In this document: positions 1 to 11,218 of the stretch, piece after piece
How the letters are laid out: each line of letters starts with the position of its first letter
Numbering within the stretch: position 1 is the stretch's first letter
Source of the DNA: Syngnathus acus
Lineage: Eukaryota > Chordata > Actinopteri > Syngnathiformes > Syngnathidae
Direction: 5' to 3'
Length of the DNA stretch: 64,000 bases
Assembly: GCF_901709675.1 (NCBI RefSeq)
Contig: NC_051098.1
Location: forward strand, 14,043,918-14,107,917
Made by a program: the position numbers and the translations under genes
The notes under the pieces: model-generated
What the model saw: the letters and a program-made list of their open reading frames with translations, nothing else
The model's database searches: none
What the model was told of the DNA's origin: nothing

Positions 1-1207
1 CTTACCTCAAGACTACGTATTATTACATTCACTGTGACAACAAAAAGTTCCTCTCGAATAAACACCATCTGCATTTTCCACACTGATCTGCCTGACAGCT
101 ACTCAATGTACCTGACACTCACGCTGCTAAACTCTCACCAATTACACATTTAATGAAATTATTTTCAATAATGTCTGTCTAGCAGCCAATTTTTTTTAGC
201 TTCAAAATCTCACAAGCACCTTAGAATATGGCATATATTCTTTATCCTCTGCGGAAAATTAATCTTGCTGAGTCACTGCTAGGAGTATTATTTTTTTGTT
301 GCAACTTTTTTTTTTTCCCCCCAGCAACTTTTCAACCTATCGCGTCCTCGCTATCCCATAATTACCCTCTGCCGTTTTGTCAACAGATGAGCCATTATGC
401 ACGACAGTTACGCTCTCATTTCCAGCTCATTCGACTGCTGTCATGTTTATCACGCGCCGTTATGATCGCTCATCACCTTGTTTGTTCGAGTTTACGCCGC
501 AATAAATTAAAGCAGAAGCGCCGGCAGTTCACTTTATACTAACAACGAGAGAGAAAGAGCTCCCGTTAAGTATTTTCGCCGTCGTCCGTCGTTCATTTTT
601 AATGTGCGCCGGCCGGCACGTGTGTTGGGATTTCAATCAATGTGACCTTCGGCTGACCTTGCCCGAGGTAGCACCCCTGAGCCGCAGTGAGAATGTGCGA
701 GGCCTATCAAGAGTGCCGGTTAGTGAAGTCTTTTAACTCTGGGCATTTTTTATTTTCTTCAATCCATTAATCTCGGAACAACAAGTATTCTTTTTTGGAG
801 ACGCCATTTTGTCCCTGGGTTGCTGACTTTGAACTTGAACAACATCAATGTTTTTCCCGTGCGTGTGGGTTGCGAGATTGTGTGGACATTGTGTTCCTAC
901 ACTTGTGGGTAGATGTACGTAGGTGCGAGCGTTGCGCAACAGATGCTGAGCCGATACAATAAAAAGCTCATCGCAGGCTCTCTCGCAGTGCGCTGGACAG
1001 CAGGCGTGCGTGTGACTCACACAAAAAAGAAAATAGAAATAGCAGTCTTTTGTTTCATGGCAAATTTTTGGGACAAAATAACAGGCAAGTAGATCAACAC
1101 GTGATTGCTGCACAGTTACGACATTGATACAAAACGGGGGCCTGCTGCAATACCTTCCGAATGATGATCTGAAAATGGAATTGTAAATATTATAAATGGA
1201 ATTCATC

Positions 1208-1510
1208 GATAAGATTTTTAAATTGTGCTTAATTTCTTCATTTAATCTGCTGTATTTGGTATCTTCATGGGTAAAAATGGGGGTATGCGCCGTTGTGGGA
1301 GTGAACACAGTCGAGTTGTTTACTGACCAAACAAGCGGCTTTTATTTTTTTTAGTCCTCTTTAAATTGATTGCAGCAGAGCCGCATCATCTACATCAATA
1401 CGATTTTTAAATCGTACTTTAATCTGCTGTATTTGGTATTTTCATGGATGCACACGGATACAATGGGGGTATGCGCCGTTGTGGGAGTGAACACAGCCGA
1501 CTTGTTTACA
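1208..1510 (+). repeat. Diverged direct duplication (two ~115-bp copies)
   Basis: Copy 1 (1208-1324) and copy 2 (1398-1510) share in order a GATTTTTAAAT block, TTTAATCTGCTGTATTTGGT, CTTCATGG or TTCATGG, and TGGGGGTATGCGCCGTTGTG followed by GGAGTGAACACAG. Copy 1 has an extra stretch in the AT-rich part and copy 2 an insertion before the GGGGG block. The offset is about 190 bp, and a 73-bp unshared spacer separates the copies. This is a local duplication with no coding role seen. Confidence 0.85.
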
Positions 1511-3007
1511 CGTGGGCATTATTATTATTTTTTCTGACTTTAGAGGTGAATTTCCCTAATAAAATACAAAACAGTTTTCCCCAAAAAATTCAAATTCTCT
1601 CCAGCGTCTCCTGAAAACACTCATTAAAGGCATCGTCTTTCTGACTGCCATCCTTGTCGGGCGTTGTTACATGTTCCAAGAGGGACGTAAAGGCAGAGGT
1701 GGTCCGTTTGATCTGACAGGCTTGACATTAATTTCCCAAGATGGCACTACAGCAGAGAGGACACGCAAGGCAGCGGCCGTTTCCTTTTGTCTCATGGCGT
1801 CGAGTTGAGACTACTAATTTGATCTGCATGTTAACAAAAGTCTGAAAAGTTTACACAATTTATTTGACAGATTGTATGTTTTAGTTTGTAAACAGTGAAC
1901 CCCCGTTAATCACGAATGGTACGTTCCAGTCCAACAATCCACCAAACATGTCTACGAACCTACGGGAGCTCAAGGAGGCGCGTTCACAATAAGTTTTAGT
2001 AACAGTTAACAACATCTAACAAGCCAGATAGCGGTCAAGATGATTGACAAGGCGTCCAAAGATGTTGCCCGTTGGGAAAGAAACATCCTGCGGTGTGCAG
2101 ACAGAGTGAGAGATGATTTCCAGACTTCCAGCTGTGGCAAAACAGCAAACGGATCTTCCCGAATTCTTCACATCACAGCTTTTCTTTTTTTGGAAACGTA
2201 TCAAATGGTGTTGCTAACAAAAAGACTTCTTTTGATAATAGCGGTTCACTCGTTGCTGGTTGTTGAGGAGCGTAACACCAGGATCTGAAGGATCTCCCTG
2301 TTGAGACAAGTTTGCAAACGACGTGGAAAGGGAGGTGACTGGTTTTAAAAAGAAAAAAAAAAAAAAAGCTTAACATCTTATTTTTAGCATTCAGAAGAAG
2401 AAGAAGCCGGCGTTGACTTGAGTCTCCTGTGACGGAGTAGCACTCAAGGCCCGCATGTGACGGCGCCGGCGCTCACGTCTTCAGCTCAAGTCCCCCCGGG
2501 GATGTGGCAAAGGACACACTGCCGGGTACATTTTTACATTTTTATAACACGCTCTCTAAAAGTTATTACACAAGGTGGCAGGCCATTTTTTTGCCATTAA
2601 ATTAAAAAGCAGAGAGAAAATCCTTACCATTTTTCATTCTCATTGCGCTCTGTTTATCTATTCATCCATCTTGCCATTCATCATGCCTGTCACACACACA
2701 CATGTGCACACACACACTTCCCACTTTTCCCGCATTTTTTCTGCCCAGCAGTTAATTCAAGTCAAATTCCCATTTAACGCCCTCTTATTGCGCTAATGGA
2801 TCACAGTAACTTTTTTTCCCTCCCTGCATCGCTCCATAAAAATAGTGTCCGGTTAAAGAACATTAATAACACAGCAGTGGTTTTTGTTTTGATGTGGGGG
2901 ATCTCATTTCAATATTATTAAAATCAGAGAACACTACAAAGAAGCATCAAAACAAGTTGACGGTAAATTTATTCTTAATTTTTTTTTTTGCTTTAGAAAT
3001 ATTCTTT

Positions 3008-3170
3008 TTATTTATATATATATATATTTATTTATTTATAAAATAAAATTGAATATAAATACATTATAATTTATATTATGATATATATAATATAAATACA
3101 AATATAAAATTATAATATATAATATAATATATATATAATATAATATATAAAATTATAATATATATTTTTT
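3008..3170. repeat. AT-rich microsatellite block
   Basis: This is a nearly pure A/T stretch of TATA, TTTA and ATATAAT units, including a (TA)n run near 3015-3027 and repeated TATAATATA words. It is simple-sequence DNA. Several palindromic TATA stretches could form cruciforms. Confidence 0.9.
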
Positions 3171-3827
3171 TCTCTCCCAATGTTCTGAACTCATCACCTT
3201 CCGACTCGTTCTTGAACCCGTCTCATCCCGAGGCTAAGTCTCTCGAGCCAAGTCAGTGTGAGCGATTGCCTCTCGAACTTCGCTCACGCCGCACAGACAA
3301 GAACACTTGTCACCAGAGAGGATATTGCTGTCACAATACTGTCACAAGGCACGTGTGGTTAAGTGCGAGCGCTTTTCCGTCACCGACCCGGAGCGTTTGT
3401 TACTCGGGGGTGCACAGCAGAGCTCAGCTGCACCCCTGCGGCTTGCCTGGTGTATGTCGTGGCCTTTTGCCGTCCGTCTGCTTGGAGGCCCAACCAATTA
3501 AAGTGGTCACAAAATCAATTCACATCAGTCCCCCCCCTCACCCACCACCTCACAGTGTGTGTATTTGTGTGTATTCCTTCACATACATGTAACACAGAAG
3601 AGAAATCTGGCTTGTGGCCACCCTTTGAGTTCATCAGAGGGGCTTCGTTTCTACAAACAAAGCGGCGGCGTGATGCTTGCGTGGGCGCTACAAGCCTACT
3701 TGGATGTTGTTCAGGCACACAAACACACACAAAAGGGTTACGGGCTTTGCATGTAAAATATGTGTTTTTATTGCATGAATTATTGGGCTCTGAAAAGCAG
3801 CTTGTGGGGGTTTGAGTGTGTGTGTGT

Positions 3828-3855
3828 GTGTTGCGGCACCGCGGGGCCGCAACAC
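3828..3855. other. GC-rich perfect hairpin
   Basis: The arms GTGTTGCGGC and GCCGCAACAC are exact reverse complements around an 8-base loop (ACCGCGGG), directly after a short TG run. A 10-bp stem of this GC content stands out in an AT-rich neighbourhood. No U-run or gene context supports a terminator or RNA gene. Confidence 0.6.
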
Positions 3856-4184
3856 CAGCAGTGAGGGAGTGAGACAAGTTTGAACTCAACCGCCGACACC
3901 CTGCAGCGTCCTGACTGTGTGATGAGTGCAAGATTGGTGTTGCTCTGTAGAGTGTGAGCAACCTTCTGATACACCTTTGAAGTCCCTGTGGAAAAGACTG
4001 GACGATGTACAATTCCATACAATCTCGAGCTAGCTAATATTACATCTCATGGAAGTTTTTGGCACCTGTCTATGTTGATCATTAAAAGTTGACATGTGCC
4101 TCTGATAGCTAAGAAGTAATTCAGTGGCTGAAGCGGGTGAGTGAAATAAATAATAAAATATAATTCATAATATTTAATAAATTA

Positions 4185-4575
4185 CCGTATTTTCCGGACT
4201 ATAAGGCGCACCTAAAAACCTAAAATTTTCTCAAAAGCCGACAGTGCGCCTTATAGTCCGGTGCGCCTTATATATGGACTAAATTCCTAAATCTAAACTG
4301 GCCCGAAGCATTGTGTCTTGAAATCATAAGTGGCCCGCTGAAGACTATGAATCATGAATCAAAAAGACTATGGATCATTATTTTGTGATTATAAATTAAT
4401 TTGTTGCGTCTAAAGTTGAAATAAAAATGATAAAATGGAGAATGATTTGATTTGGATTAAAAATCTGACATGATGCATTAATGGTGCGCCTTATAGTCCG
4501 GTGCGCCTTATATAAGGACAAAGTTTTAAAATGGGCCATTCATTGAAGGTGCGCCTTATAGTCCGGAAAATACGG
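4185..4575. mobile_element. Non-autonomous DNA transposon (MITE-like, CCGTATTTTCCGG termini)
   Basis: The 391-bp element begins CCGTATTTTCCGGACTATAA and ends with the exact reverse complement. The terminal inverted repeats run about 28 bp through GGCGCACCT. TA lies directly outside both ends, consistent with a TA target duplication. The unit GTGCGCCTTATAGTCCGG recurs at 4244-4261, 4484-4501 and 4549-4566, giving sub-terminal repeats. There is no transposase frame. This terminus is one I recognise as common in fish genomes, but I cannot name the superfamily with certainty. Confidence 0.85.
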
Positions 4576-5113
4576 TAAATAAATTATCGGCCTTAAATTG
4601 AAGCATTGACAACCAGTGACGGAATCCTCGTCTGATTTAAATTGCAATGACTTAGATGTTTTAGTTTTCTGCTACAAGAGAAAGTTGAGAGGTGCAAAAA
4701 AAACCAGCTCAAACTGGGCTTTTTTTTTTTTCCCTTCGGATCCGGTAGGTTGGTTTTGCTATATTTACTCCGACTCCAGACTTGGCGCGGACGTGATGGG
4801 CAGTGACGTTGCTCACATCTCTGACAACGTGCGGCAGGAAATAAAGACAGACAGCGTGTCGGAGTGGCAACATCCAGTAATCAAAAGACAGCCAAGCAGA
4901 GCCACCAAGTATCCGCCGTACATCAATCATTGACGAGAGTTCACTCTACTTGGAGAAATGTTGGCAAGTCCTTAACAGAATTTTGAAAAAGAGGCTTAAG
5001 ATCATGTCATGTTTTTGTTGACATTTGTATTTGGTTGGGTTTCAAGTTGTCGTCTTTATTTGTGGTTCATTTGTCTTTTTTTTTTTACCTGTGCTTGTAA
5101 CCCCGCCCCCTTG

Positions 5114-5364
5114 TGTCTTCCAATCAGCTCGCTCGGCCACTTTTGTCTTGTTCAGGTGTTCCTCATTGTCAGCTTCCTGGTTTCTTTCACTCATTTGTTC
5201 ATTCTGTCACCATATTGCAGGGTTGAGGACCCGGGATGAAATGGCAAACAAAATGTGGAATCAGAAACACGAAATAACACAAGTGCACAAATCCAGGAAG
5301 CAAAATACAAGTCACTTGAGGAGACAGCAAGACAAAAGTGGCCGAGGGATCTGATTGGAAGACA
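5114..5364. repeat. Inverted repeat (two ~75-bp arms, ~100-bp spacer)
   Basis: The left arm (5114-5185) contains GTCTTCCAATCAG, CTCGGCCACTTTTGTCTTG and GCTTCCTGG. The right arm (5290-5364) carries the same words in reverse complement and order (CCAGGAAGC, CAAGACAAAAGTGGCCGAG, CTGATTGGAAGAC). Similarity is weaker outside. It looks like two copies of one interspersed repeat inserted head to head, or a foldback element. No coding content. Confidence 0.8.
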
Positions 5365-8286
5365 CGAGAGTCATGCTTGGAGAGCACAAGTGGAAAGCAA
5401 AGACAAGGCAAGGTAAAGCAGCTTTATTTGTTATTCAGAAGCAAAGCTGAGAAAACAAAAAATACTCAGATAATATTGCAGGACACATCAAAACTCATTT
5501 GAGAGGAGAGAAACTTAAAAAGAAGGACGAAGTAGCTTTGCAGTCTGTCAGGAACACGTCTTTGGCTCACGGCTGGAGACTCGAGTTTGGCGCAGCAGTC
5601 TGGCGTCGCTAAGCAAAGCGGCGGAACGGCTCAATTAACTTTGATTACACGTGACGCCAACGTTGACATAAATAGCCCAGACAAAAAAAAATAAAAAATT
5701 CTGCAGCAGAGTGGAGGAAAAGCTCCTCGTGGCGGTCGTTTGATGTTTCGACTGCCGGCCCGCCCTTCTTCCATCTGACAAGAAGAACAACCGAAATGCA
5801 TCGTCACAAGGACACCTACGTCGGTGACTGTCATTTTTTTTATTTTTTTATTCCCCCCGGCGTAATCTGTCTGATTTGAGGTGAGAGACAAGCGGATTAG
5901 CGTGCGTCTAATCCACGCAGGTGCCGTCAAGGCCTCGGGCCGCCACTTTAATGCGAGGTTATTATGCAGCCCCGACTCGCTCGCCAGAAATGGAGCACGC
6001 TGCCGCTCTTAGGGGAATTTTCCACTCGCTGTAAATGGGCCAAAAATAACAGCTGGAATGAGAAAGAGGTGAACTTTGTGATTAACTTGAGAAAGTAGGT
6101 GCAAAGCATTTTGTGTGTGTTTTCTTTTTTGCGGCTATTAATCACAGTGTCACGCCGTCTTCCTTGCCGGCTCGCTCCCTTTCTCCCTTTCCGTTTTTTT
6201 CTAATTGCCCGCATTTAATTAAACGCCACACAGCGGTGACAGTGAGGCAATTAAAAGCCAAATGGAAACCCAAAGTCCGAGCGGATGTTATTTTAGTGAG
6301 CCTGCCATAAAGTGTAATGGGCAATTTTATGCCATGCTGATATAAAAGAAGACTTCAACCACAGGTGCTCATATTTGAGCCATAGAATATATATATATTT
6401 TTTCTTTCTAAGTTACCTAACCCCAACTATTTTTTTTATTCTATAAGCTCGGTCGCACAATTGGAGTCTTGAAGCGTCGCGTGTGCTGAGCAAGCCGAGC
6501 GAGCAGGTGAGCGAGGACGTCATGGAGCGAGCGGTTCTGTAATTAGGAAAATCACAGCTGCATTTACGGCGGGAAGCCGCCGTGTTTGCTACACGCCAGA
6601 TCGGAGCCATCCAAACAAGTAAACAGTTTCTTGGCGGAGGACCCCGCAGGGGACCCGAAAAACACGGTTTGGTCCGACTCAACTATGACAAACACGCGTG
6701 TTTGTTGGAATGAATAGATTTGACATTTCAAAAGTGACAACAGCTGCAATGGCGCTGCAATAAAATGAGCAACGTTGATTCATCTCTAAACAAGCTTATG
6801 AAACATCACAGCATCAATAAACAGACTCAGGCTGCCACTTTGAGACATAAGAAGATATAGATTTTAATATCTTTATAAATTTTTTTTCCCGTGACACCGC
6901 GCTGAACGCACTGGGAACGTAATGAACGCACAAATGCAAAAAATCATAGAACCAGAGAGGACGCAGGTACCTTAAATGGTTTTGAAAATATACCATGAAA
7001 GAAAAATATCTCCCGATTTAACGAGCCAAAACCCTGTTGTCATAATTGATACCACTGATATTTTTTTTTTTTCCTCATAGTTTGACAATAATGTATAATA
7101 TCCCGCACTGTAGTCCGTTCCAATGTTACATCATCAATACAAACTCTGTCGTAGTCCATCAGAGGGAGGCACATAAGTTCGCCGGCACATCTCCTACTTG
7201 TCCTCCGGTCAGCGTGTGCTTTACGGAATTCCTTTCGGACCTCGCTTACAACTGTCCTGGAACGCGGCGGTCCCAGAATGAGGGCAAAAGTCTTTTCCCT
7301 TTAGCCGTGCTCCTTTTTGAATTCTTCTTTTGTGTTTGGATTAAATCGCACAAGTCAGTTCAAATAGCACACACAGCCCACCAACTTCCCCCCCCCTTGA
7401 GTCTTGTATGACCAAGTGATTCAGGAAAAAATGTTTTCCTCAGTAAGTGATGAGCAGCCGGCAGGCAGGCGGGCTCAGTTCGACACCAGGGAAACTGACA
7501 AAGCCCTGTTTCACTTGTCCGTGCGGCGCGGGTTCATCGCTAGGTCCACTCTGTGTCTTGGAAAGTAACAAAAAAAACAAACGAGTACAACACACAGACA
7601 CTCCCCGAGCGAATGGACAGCGGTCCGCAGTTTCGTGACTCAATTAGCAGCTTCGTATCCAGTCGGGCAGGAGCAAATGTGTCAATGAAAAGGCAGCCTC
7701 ACGTGTTGGATTGCTAGCTTACCGTGTCGTTGGATTGCTAGCTTACCGTGTAGTTAGCTGTTAGCTGTAGCCATTTCTTGCTGTGAATACGCTTATTAGC
7801 CGTGCTATTTATGGCCTTGACTCATCAGTGGCTTTAAATTCCTTTTTTTTTTTAGAATTCATATTTACATTTCCACTTCTGTTAATGAATATTTCTGCTC
7901 TTTTTTTTGGGACCAACTGCTAGCAAGAAAGGGATTGGAGCTTAATAGAGGCTACACGGGACAGTCAGTCTCGCATGTTGAAGACCAAATTTGATTATAT
8001 TGACGCCTTTGCCCAATATTTGGTTCTTGGAGCTCCAGAGCTGAAACAGACCAACAAAAAAACACATGAACCTGAAACCTGGCTTTAGTGGCAGTGCACG
8101 CTTGGTCTGCATCAACCTTAGGACTCCCTGTGAGTCCTTCTGATGTTTTTATGCTTGTGCTCATCTGAATGGTTACGGTTCCTATACAACAGAGTCACAC
8201 TCACACATAAAAGACACAGGGGCCAGGAGCGAGTGTGTGTTAAGGGCTTGTTCTTTCCGGTAAACCTTTACCAGACCCGCCGAAGA
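5365..8286. other. Non-coding DNA adjoining the rtn4rl1 stop codon
   Basis: This stretch should include the 3' UTR of rtn4rl1, transcribed leftward from 8286, but its end cannot be fixed. Minus-strand AATAAA candidates (TTTATT on the plus strand) are sparse and none is supported by context. The rest is unique-looking non-coding DNA with T-runs near 5828, 6121, 7061 and 7850, plus a 24-bp tandem pair at 7705-7752. No second gene was seen. Confidence 0.5.
7705..7752 (+). repeat. Tandem pair of a 24-bp unit
   Basis: Two adjacent 24-bp copies start GTTGGATTGCTAGC and differ only in the last base. They are followed by GTTAGCTGTTAGCTGTAG, part of the GCTAGC/GTTAGC word enrichment seen across the window. 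The near-identity points to recent replication slippage. Confidence 0.9.
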
Positions 8287-9174
8287 TCAGCGCAGAATAA
8301 TGTCAATATTTGTTGTCGTCAAGGCAACCGCGAGGGCGAAGACGTACAATAAAGGCCGGAATGAGGTTGCCCTGTTGTTGGCTTGTTGAACCCCGCTCGG
8401 GGGTCGAACAGTGGTCCGGGGAACACACTTGTGCTTTCTTCTCGTGACGGTGCCGTCAGGGGACGTATGGTCGTGTTTTCCTCCGTCGGAAAAATCCGGA
8501 GAAGAATCCTCCTTGTCTGCCATGACCTCCTTGGAGTGGTGGACCTCGTTGTCACCCTTGCTCTTGCTCCCTCGATTGCGGTTCTTTGAGCAGTTGCGAG
8601 GACGGCCGGCCCTGGAGGGGTTCACCACGTTGCTCTGGCCCCCAGAGCCCGCCACTACCCCGCGATTCATGGATGGCGGGCTGACCGTGCCGGATAAGTT
8701 GTTGGTCTGGGCTCTGGATTCAGAACTTGAGGAACAGCTGGAGAAGTTCTCCTTGCGCAGATCCTTCAGATCGTTCCCAACCATGTCCACAGGCGCCTGG
8801 CAGACCACCGTGGACGTCGAGCCCCTGAATCGTTTCAGCCACTCCCACAGCGTGAGGGCCTTGCAGTCACATGACCAGGGGTTGTCATTGAGACGCAAGT
8901 ACTCCAGAGAGGGCAACGTGTCCAGGCTCTCTCCTGACAGTTGCATGAGGGAGTTGTTAAACAGATAGAGGGTGGTGAGACGTTTGAGGTCGTGGAACGC
9001 CAGGTGGTGAACCCACTCGATCTGGTTTTGGTGCAAAAGCAGACGATCCAGGGCGTTCAGACCCCGAAAAGTGTTCTGGTTGAGTCTCCATAGATGATTT
9101 CCGTGGAGGAACAGGTGGCTCAGGTTATGGAGGTCAGCGAATGTGTCATCCTGCAGGAATTTCAGATGATTTTG
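8287..9174 (-). CDS. rtn4rl1: Reticulon-4 receptor-like 1 (Nogo receptor 3), terminal coding exon
   Basis: This exon encodes 295 residues plus a TGA stop. On the minus strand it follows a pyrimidine-rich CCTCAG acceptor and opens in phase 0 with QNHLKFLQDDTF, continuing the LRR array of the upstream exon. Visible parts in order: four to five LRRs (NLSHLFLHGN, LDRLLLHQN, LTTLYLFNN, LEYLRLNDN); an LRRCT cap starting NPWSCDC with cysteines closing at VVC and FSSC; a Ser/Asn/Lys-rich stalk; the juxtamembrane stretch KCVPRTTVRPPSGVQQA; and a hydrophobic C-terminal tail ending in IILR, as expected for GPI anchoring. N-glycosylation sequons are NLS, NNS, NFS, NLS and NCS. Recalled mammalian RTN4RL1 shares the PSGVQQA region, which separates it from RTN4R and RTN4RL2. 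Family knowledge: a neuronal GPI-anchored receptor that binds proteoglycan chains and restrains axon growth and synapse formation. Which fish co-orthologue (a or b) this is cannot be told here. Confidence 0.93.
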   Translation of the reverse strand, partial: QNHLKFLQDDTFADLHNLSHLFLHGNHLWRLNQNTFRGLNALDRLLLHQNQIEWVHHLAFHDLKRLTTLYLFNNSLMQLSGESLDTLPSLEYLRLNDNPWSCDCKALTLWEWLKRFRGSTSTVVCQAPVDMVGNDLKDLRKENFSSCSSSSESRAQTNNLSGTVSPPSMNRGVVAGSGGQSNVVNPSRAGRPRNCSKNRNRGSKSKGDNEVHHSKEVMADKEDSSPDFSDGGKHDHTSPDGTVTRRKHKCVPRTTVRPPSGVQQANNRATSFRPLLYVFALAVALTTTNIDIILR

Positions 9175-9802
9175 CTGAGGAGACAAGATGACAAAATCGT
9201 GTCATTTATATTCGCTATGGGTTTCTTCAGTACGAGAATGTGTGTGTGGTTGTCATCTGTGTTCTAGTTCTTCCCAAAGGTAGTAATTGTTTTGGTCTCG
9301 GTCATGTCCCATAGAAAACAGGTCCTGCAAATTTGAATGATTTAAAATATTTTTGAAGACTTCAGAGGTCTGAAGGGGGACCAAGTCCATTCAAGATCTA
9401 TTAGTTCAATAATTCAGATGTGCATCTTTAATAGTTTCGGTATGGTGTATGTTCAACCGGTTGTCCTGTGCGGGTGACATTGTCGACCCCGATAAACCGG
9501 CTTTTGATTTGAACTCATGCAAAATGTAGAAACCTAATGAGCTGTGCCCAATGAATAGTAATGACTCCGCCTGTCGAAGACGGAAAATCCGAGAAAACAT
9601 CTGCCGCCCTAAAACACAGTCGGAAATGTTGTGCTGACTTTGGAAAATGACGCCTCCTCACTTATGTAGTCTTGACCCTCAAGCAAAGAAGCGGAAGCAT
9701 TGCAGATGAACCCATTAAAGATTATTTAAAGAAGCCAGCGTTGATTAAATTAAAATGTTTTCAAGTCAGTCAAAGTGGATTTGAGCAAAGATCTTGGATT
9801 AC
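9175..9802 (-). other. rtn4rl1: Intron interrupting the rtn4rl1 LRR domain
   Basis: This 628-bp phase-0 intron lies on the minus strand. Its donor is CAG|GTAATC and its acceptor is a pyrimidine tract ending CTCAG. The conceptual protein reads smoothly across it (YLHLQ then QNHLKFLQDD, parallel to the recalled human YLYLQDNHIEYLQDD), and both flanking frames run into intronic nonsense beyond the splice sites. It cuts the LRR array near residue 155. No repeat or coding signal was seen inside it. Confidence 0.85.
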
Positions 9803-10254
9803 CTGCAAGTGGAGATACTGCAGGCTCCTTAATCCTTGAAAGATGTTATTCGGGAGCGAGCTAAGTCCGCAGCGGTACAGGTGCAGAGCATTCAGCCGGC
9901 TCAACCCGTGGAAGGTGTCTTCAGCCAGGGAACGCAGGTGGCGGTTATCTCCCAGATCCAGCTCCTCGAGTAGCGTGAAGCCGCGGAACGTCGACGGCTC
10001 GATGTACGTGATGTTGTTGGAGTAAATCCAGAGAGTCACCGTGTTGGTGCTGAAGTGACCTCGGAGCAACCGGTGGATCTTGTTGTTCTGCAGGAAGATC
10101 CGTTCGCTATCAGGCGGGATGCCTTCGGGGACCGTCAGGAAGTTGTGGGCCTGGCAGGAGACGGTGCTGGGTGCCGTGTAGCAGATACAGTGACGCGGGC
10201 AGGACCAGGAAAACTCCAGGCCGCAGAGAACCAGCAGGAACTCTAGCCCACAGC
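9803..10254 (-). CDS. rtn4rl1: Reticulon-4 receptor-like 1, N-terminal LRR coding exon (exon 2)
   Basis: The exon carries 150 full codons plus two bases of a split Gly codon. It begins after an AACACAG acceptor and ends at CAG before GTAATC. It encodes the hydrophobic core of a signal peptide ([12 protein letters not shown]), then an LRRNT cap with cysteines in CPRHCIC and TVSC, then LRRs including [18 protein letters not shown] and [20 protein letters not shown], ending in LQYLHLQ. This matches the recalled human RTN4RL1 N-terminus closely ([33 protein letters not shown]). The frame stays open upstream to a GTG, but no ATG is present. The AG acceptor lies exactly where mammalian genes have their intron, after an MLRKG-like start. 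The true start codon is therefore on an earlier exon that I could not place. The joined product would be about 450 residues, against about 441 for human. Confidence 0.92.
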
Positions 10255-11218
10255 CTGTGTTGAGCACAAAAGCAAATTAGAATTTCTTGTTGATGAAATC
10301 AAAGCCAAGCAGGAATCAAGAGGGACCGTTTCCCAATTTGCTTCTAATTTGTACACAAACATAAGGATTGTCTCCGTTGGCCCATACAGCCCAAAGTCGT
10401 TACGTTTAGGCTGACGGCGCCCGAAGAGAACAAATAATCGCTCCGGCGAGTCACCGAGCAACACAAACGGAGGTATTTCAAGCAGACCTAATGAGGACGT
10501 GCTATTACGAGGCCATTGCTCTCCATTCTATCGGCGCCACTTGTCAGCCAGCGTACGTCGGGCGCCATCTCTCCATTTGCCAGTTAAATTGGCCGTGGAG
10601 CGCTTATTTAAACTTGTGTTAAGAAGCTTCCAGGCACTTCCTGATCGGTGACATGATTTGCCGTCTCCTGGGGGACAGGGGGGGAGATGTGACTTAGCCA
10701 CATTTCTTCGCCTCTGAAATGAGCTTGACGCTCGGGCCGTTTGGCAAGCTCCGTCTGACAAACCTCCGGCTGCCTTCCACTCACTTTATTATTCAGCGCG
10801 CACAAGACGGCTGATTCACTGCCTCTAATCGATACGCCTCCGTTGCCTTTTAACTAACCCTCTAATCCCGGGGTCCTTTATGCCGAGAACTTTCTGCCAA
10901 GGAGGCTAGCGTATTTTTCTGCCCGTTCGCAACGAAGCTGTGACCAAATGGTGACATTGAGCGTCTGATTCCACCGACCTTTAACAGTCATTCTGCTTGC
11001 TGTTGTGCCACCCGAACAGGCGTGTGCTCGACTTTAATCCCGATCGCTAAACCCTGCCAGTGGGCAACGTATCCTCCTGAACCGGCAACATTTTTCATGT
11101 CGACGAGCACTGTCAGAATCTATCTCGGAAAAAAACTATTTTGACCTCTATCAAAACACGGTATCCATTTTTTTCTTCAGTCACCCGGAAAGTAGTTTCT
11201 CAATCTTTTGCCGACGTA

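Larger units (their letters stand above)
1..4184. other. Non-coding flank downstream of rtn4rl1, left part
   Basis: No open frame here resembles a known protein; the longest (191 codons, minus strand, 733-1308) overlaps a non-coding direct duplication. Contents are that duplication, a short CA run near 2692-2722, an AT-rich block, a small GC hairpin and T/A homopolymers. Around 1885-1990, a GTGAACCCCCGTTAATCACG stretch resembles a decayed copy of the pogo-like repeat at 11.2 kb. No 3' UTR end or polyadenylation site could be fixed. Confidence 0.6.

Noticed and set aside
733-1308. 191-codon minus-strand frame
   Set aside because: It overlaps a diverged non-coding duplication, its composition is unlike a domain, and the second copy does not preserve the frame.
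8411-8968. 185-codon open frame on the plus strand
   Set aside because: It is antisense to the rtn4rl1 terminal exon, and its composition mirrors the LRRCT/stalk coding sequence.
10255-10267. Apparent in-frame start (GTG) giving an ML-NTG... N-terminus for the LRR exon
   Set aside because: The codon is GTG, not ATG, and a splice acceptor (AACACAG) lies between it and the conserved Cys. The resemblance to the mammalian ML start is accidental.
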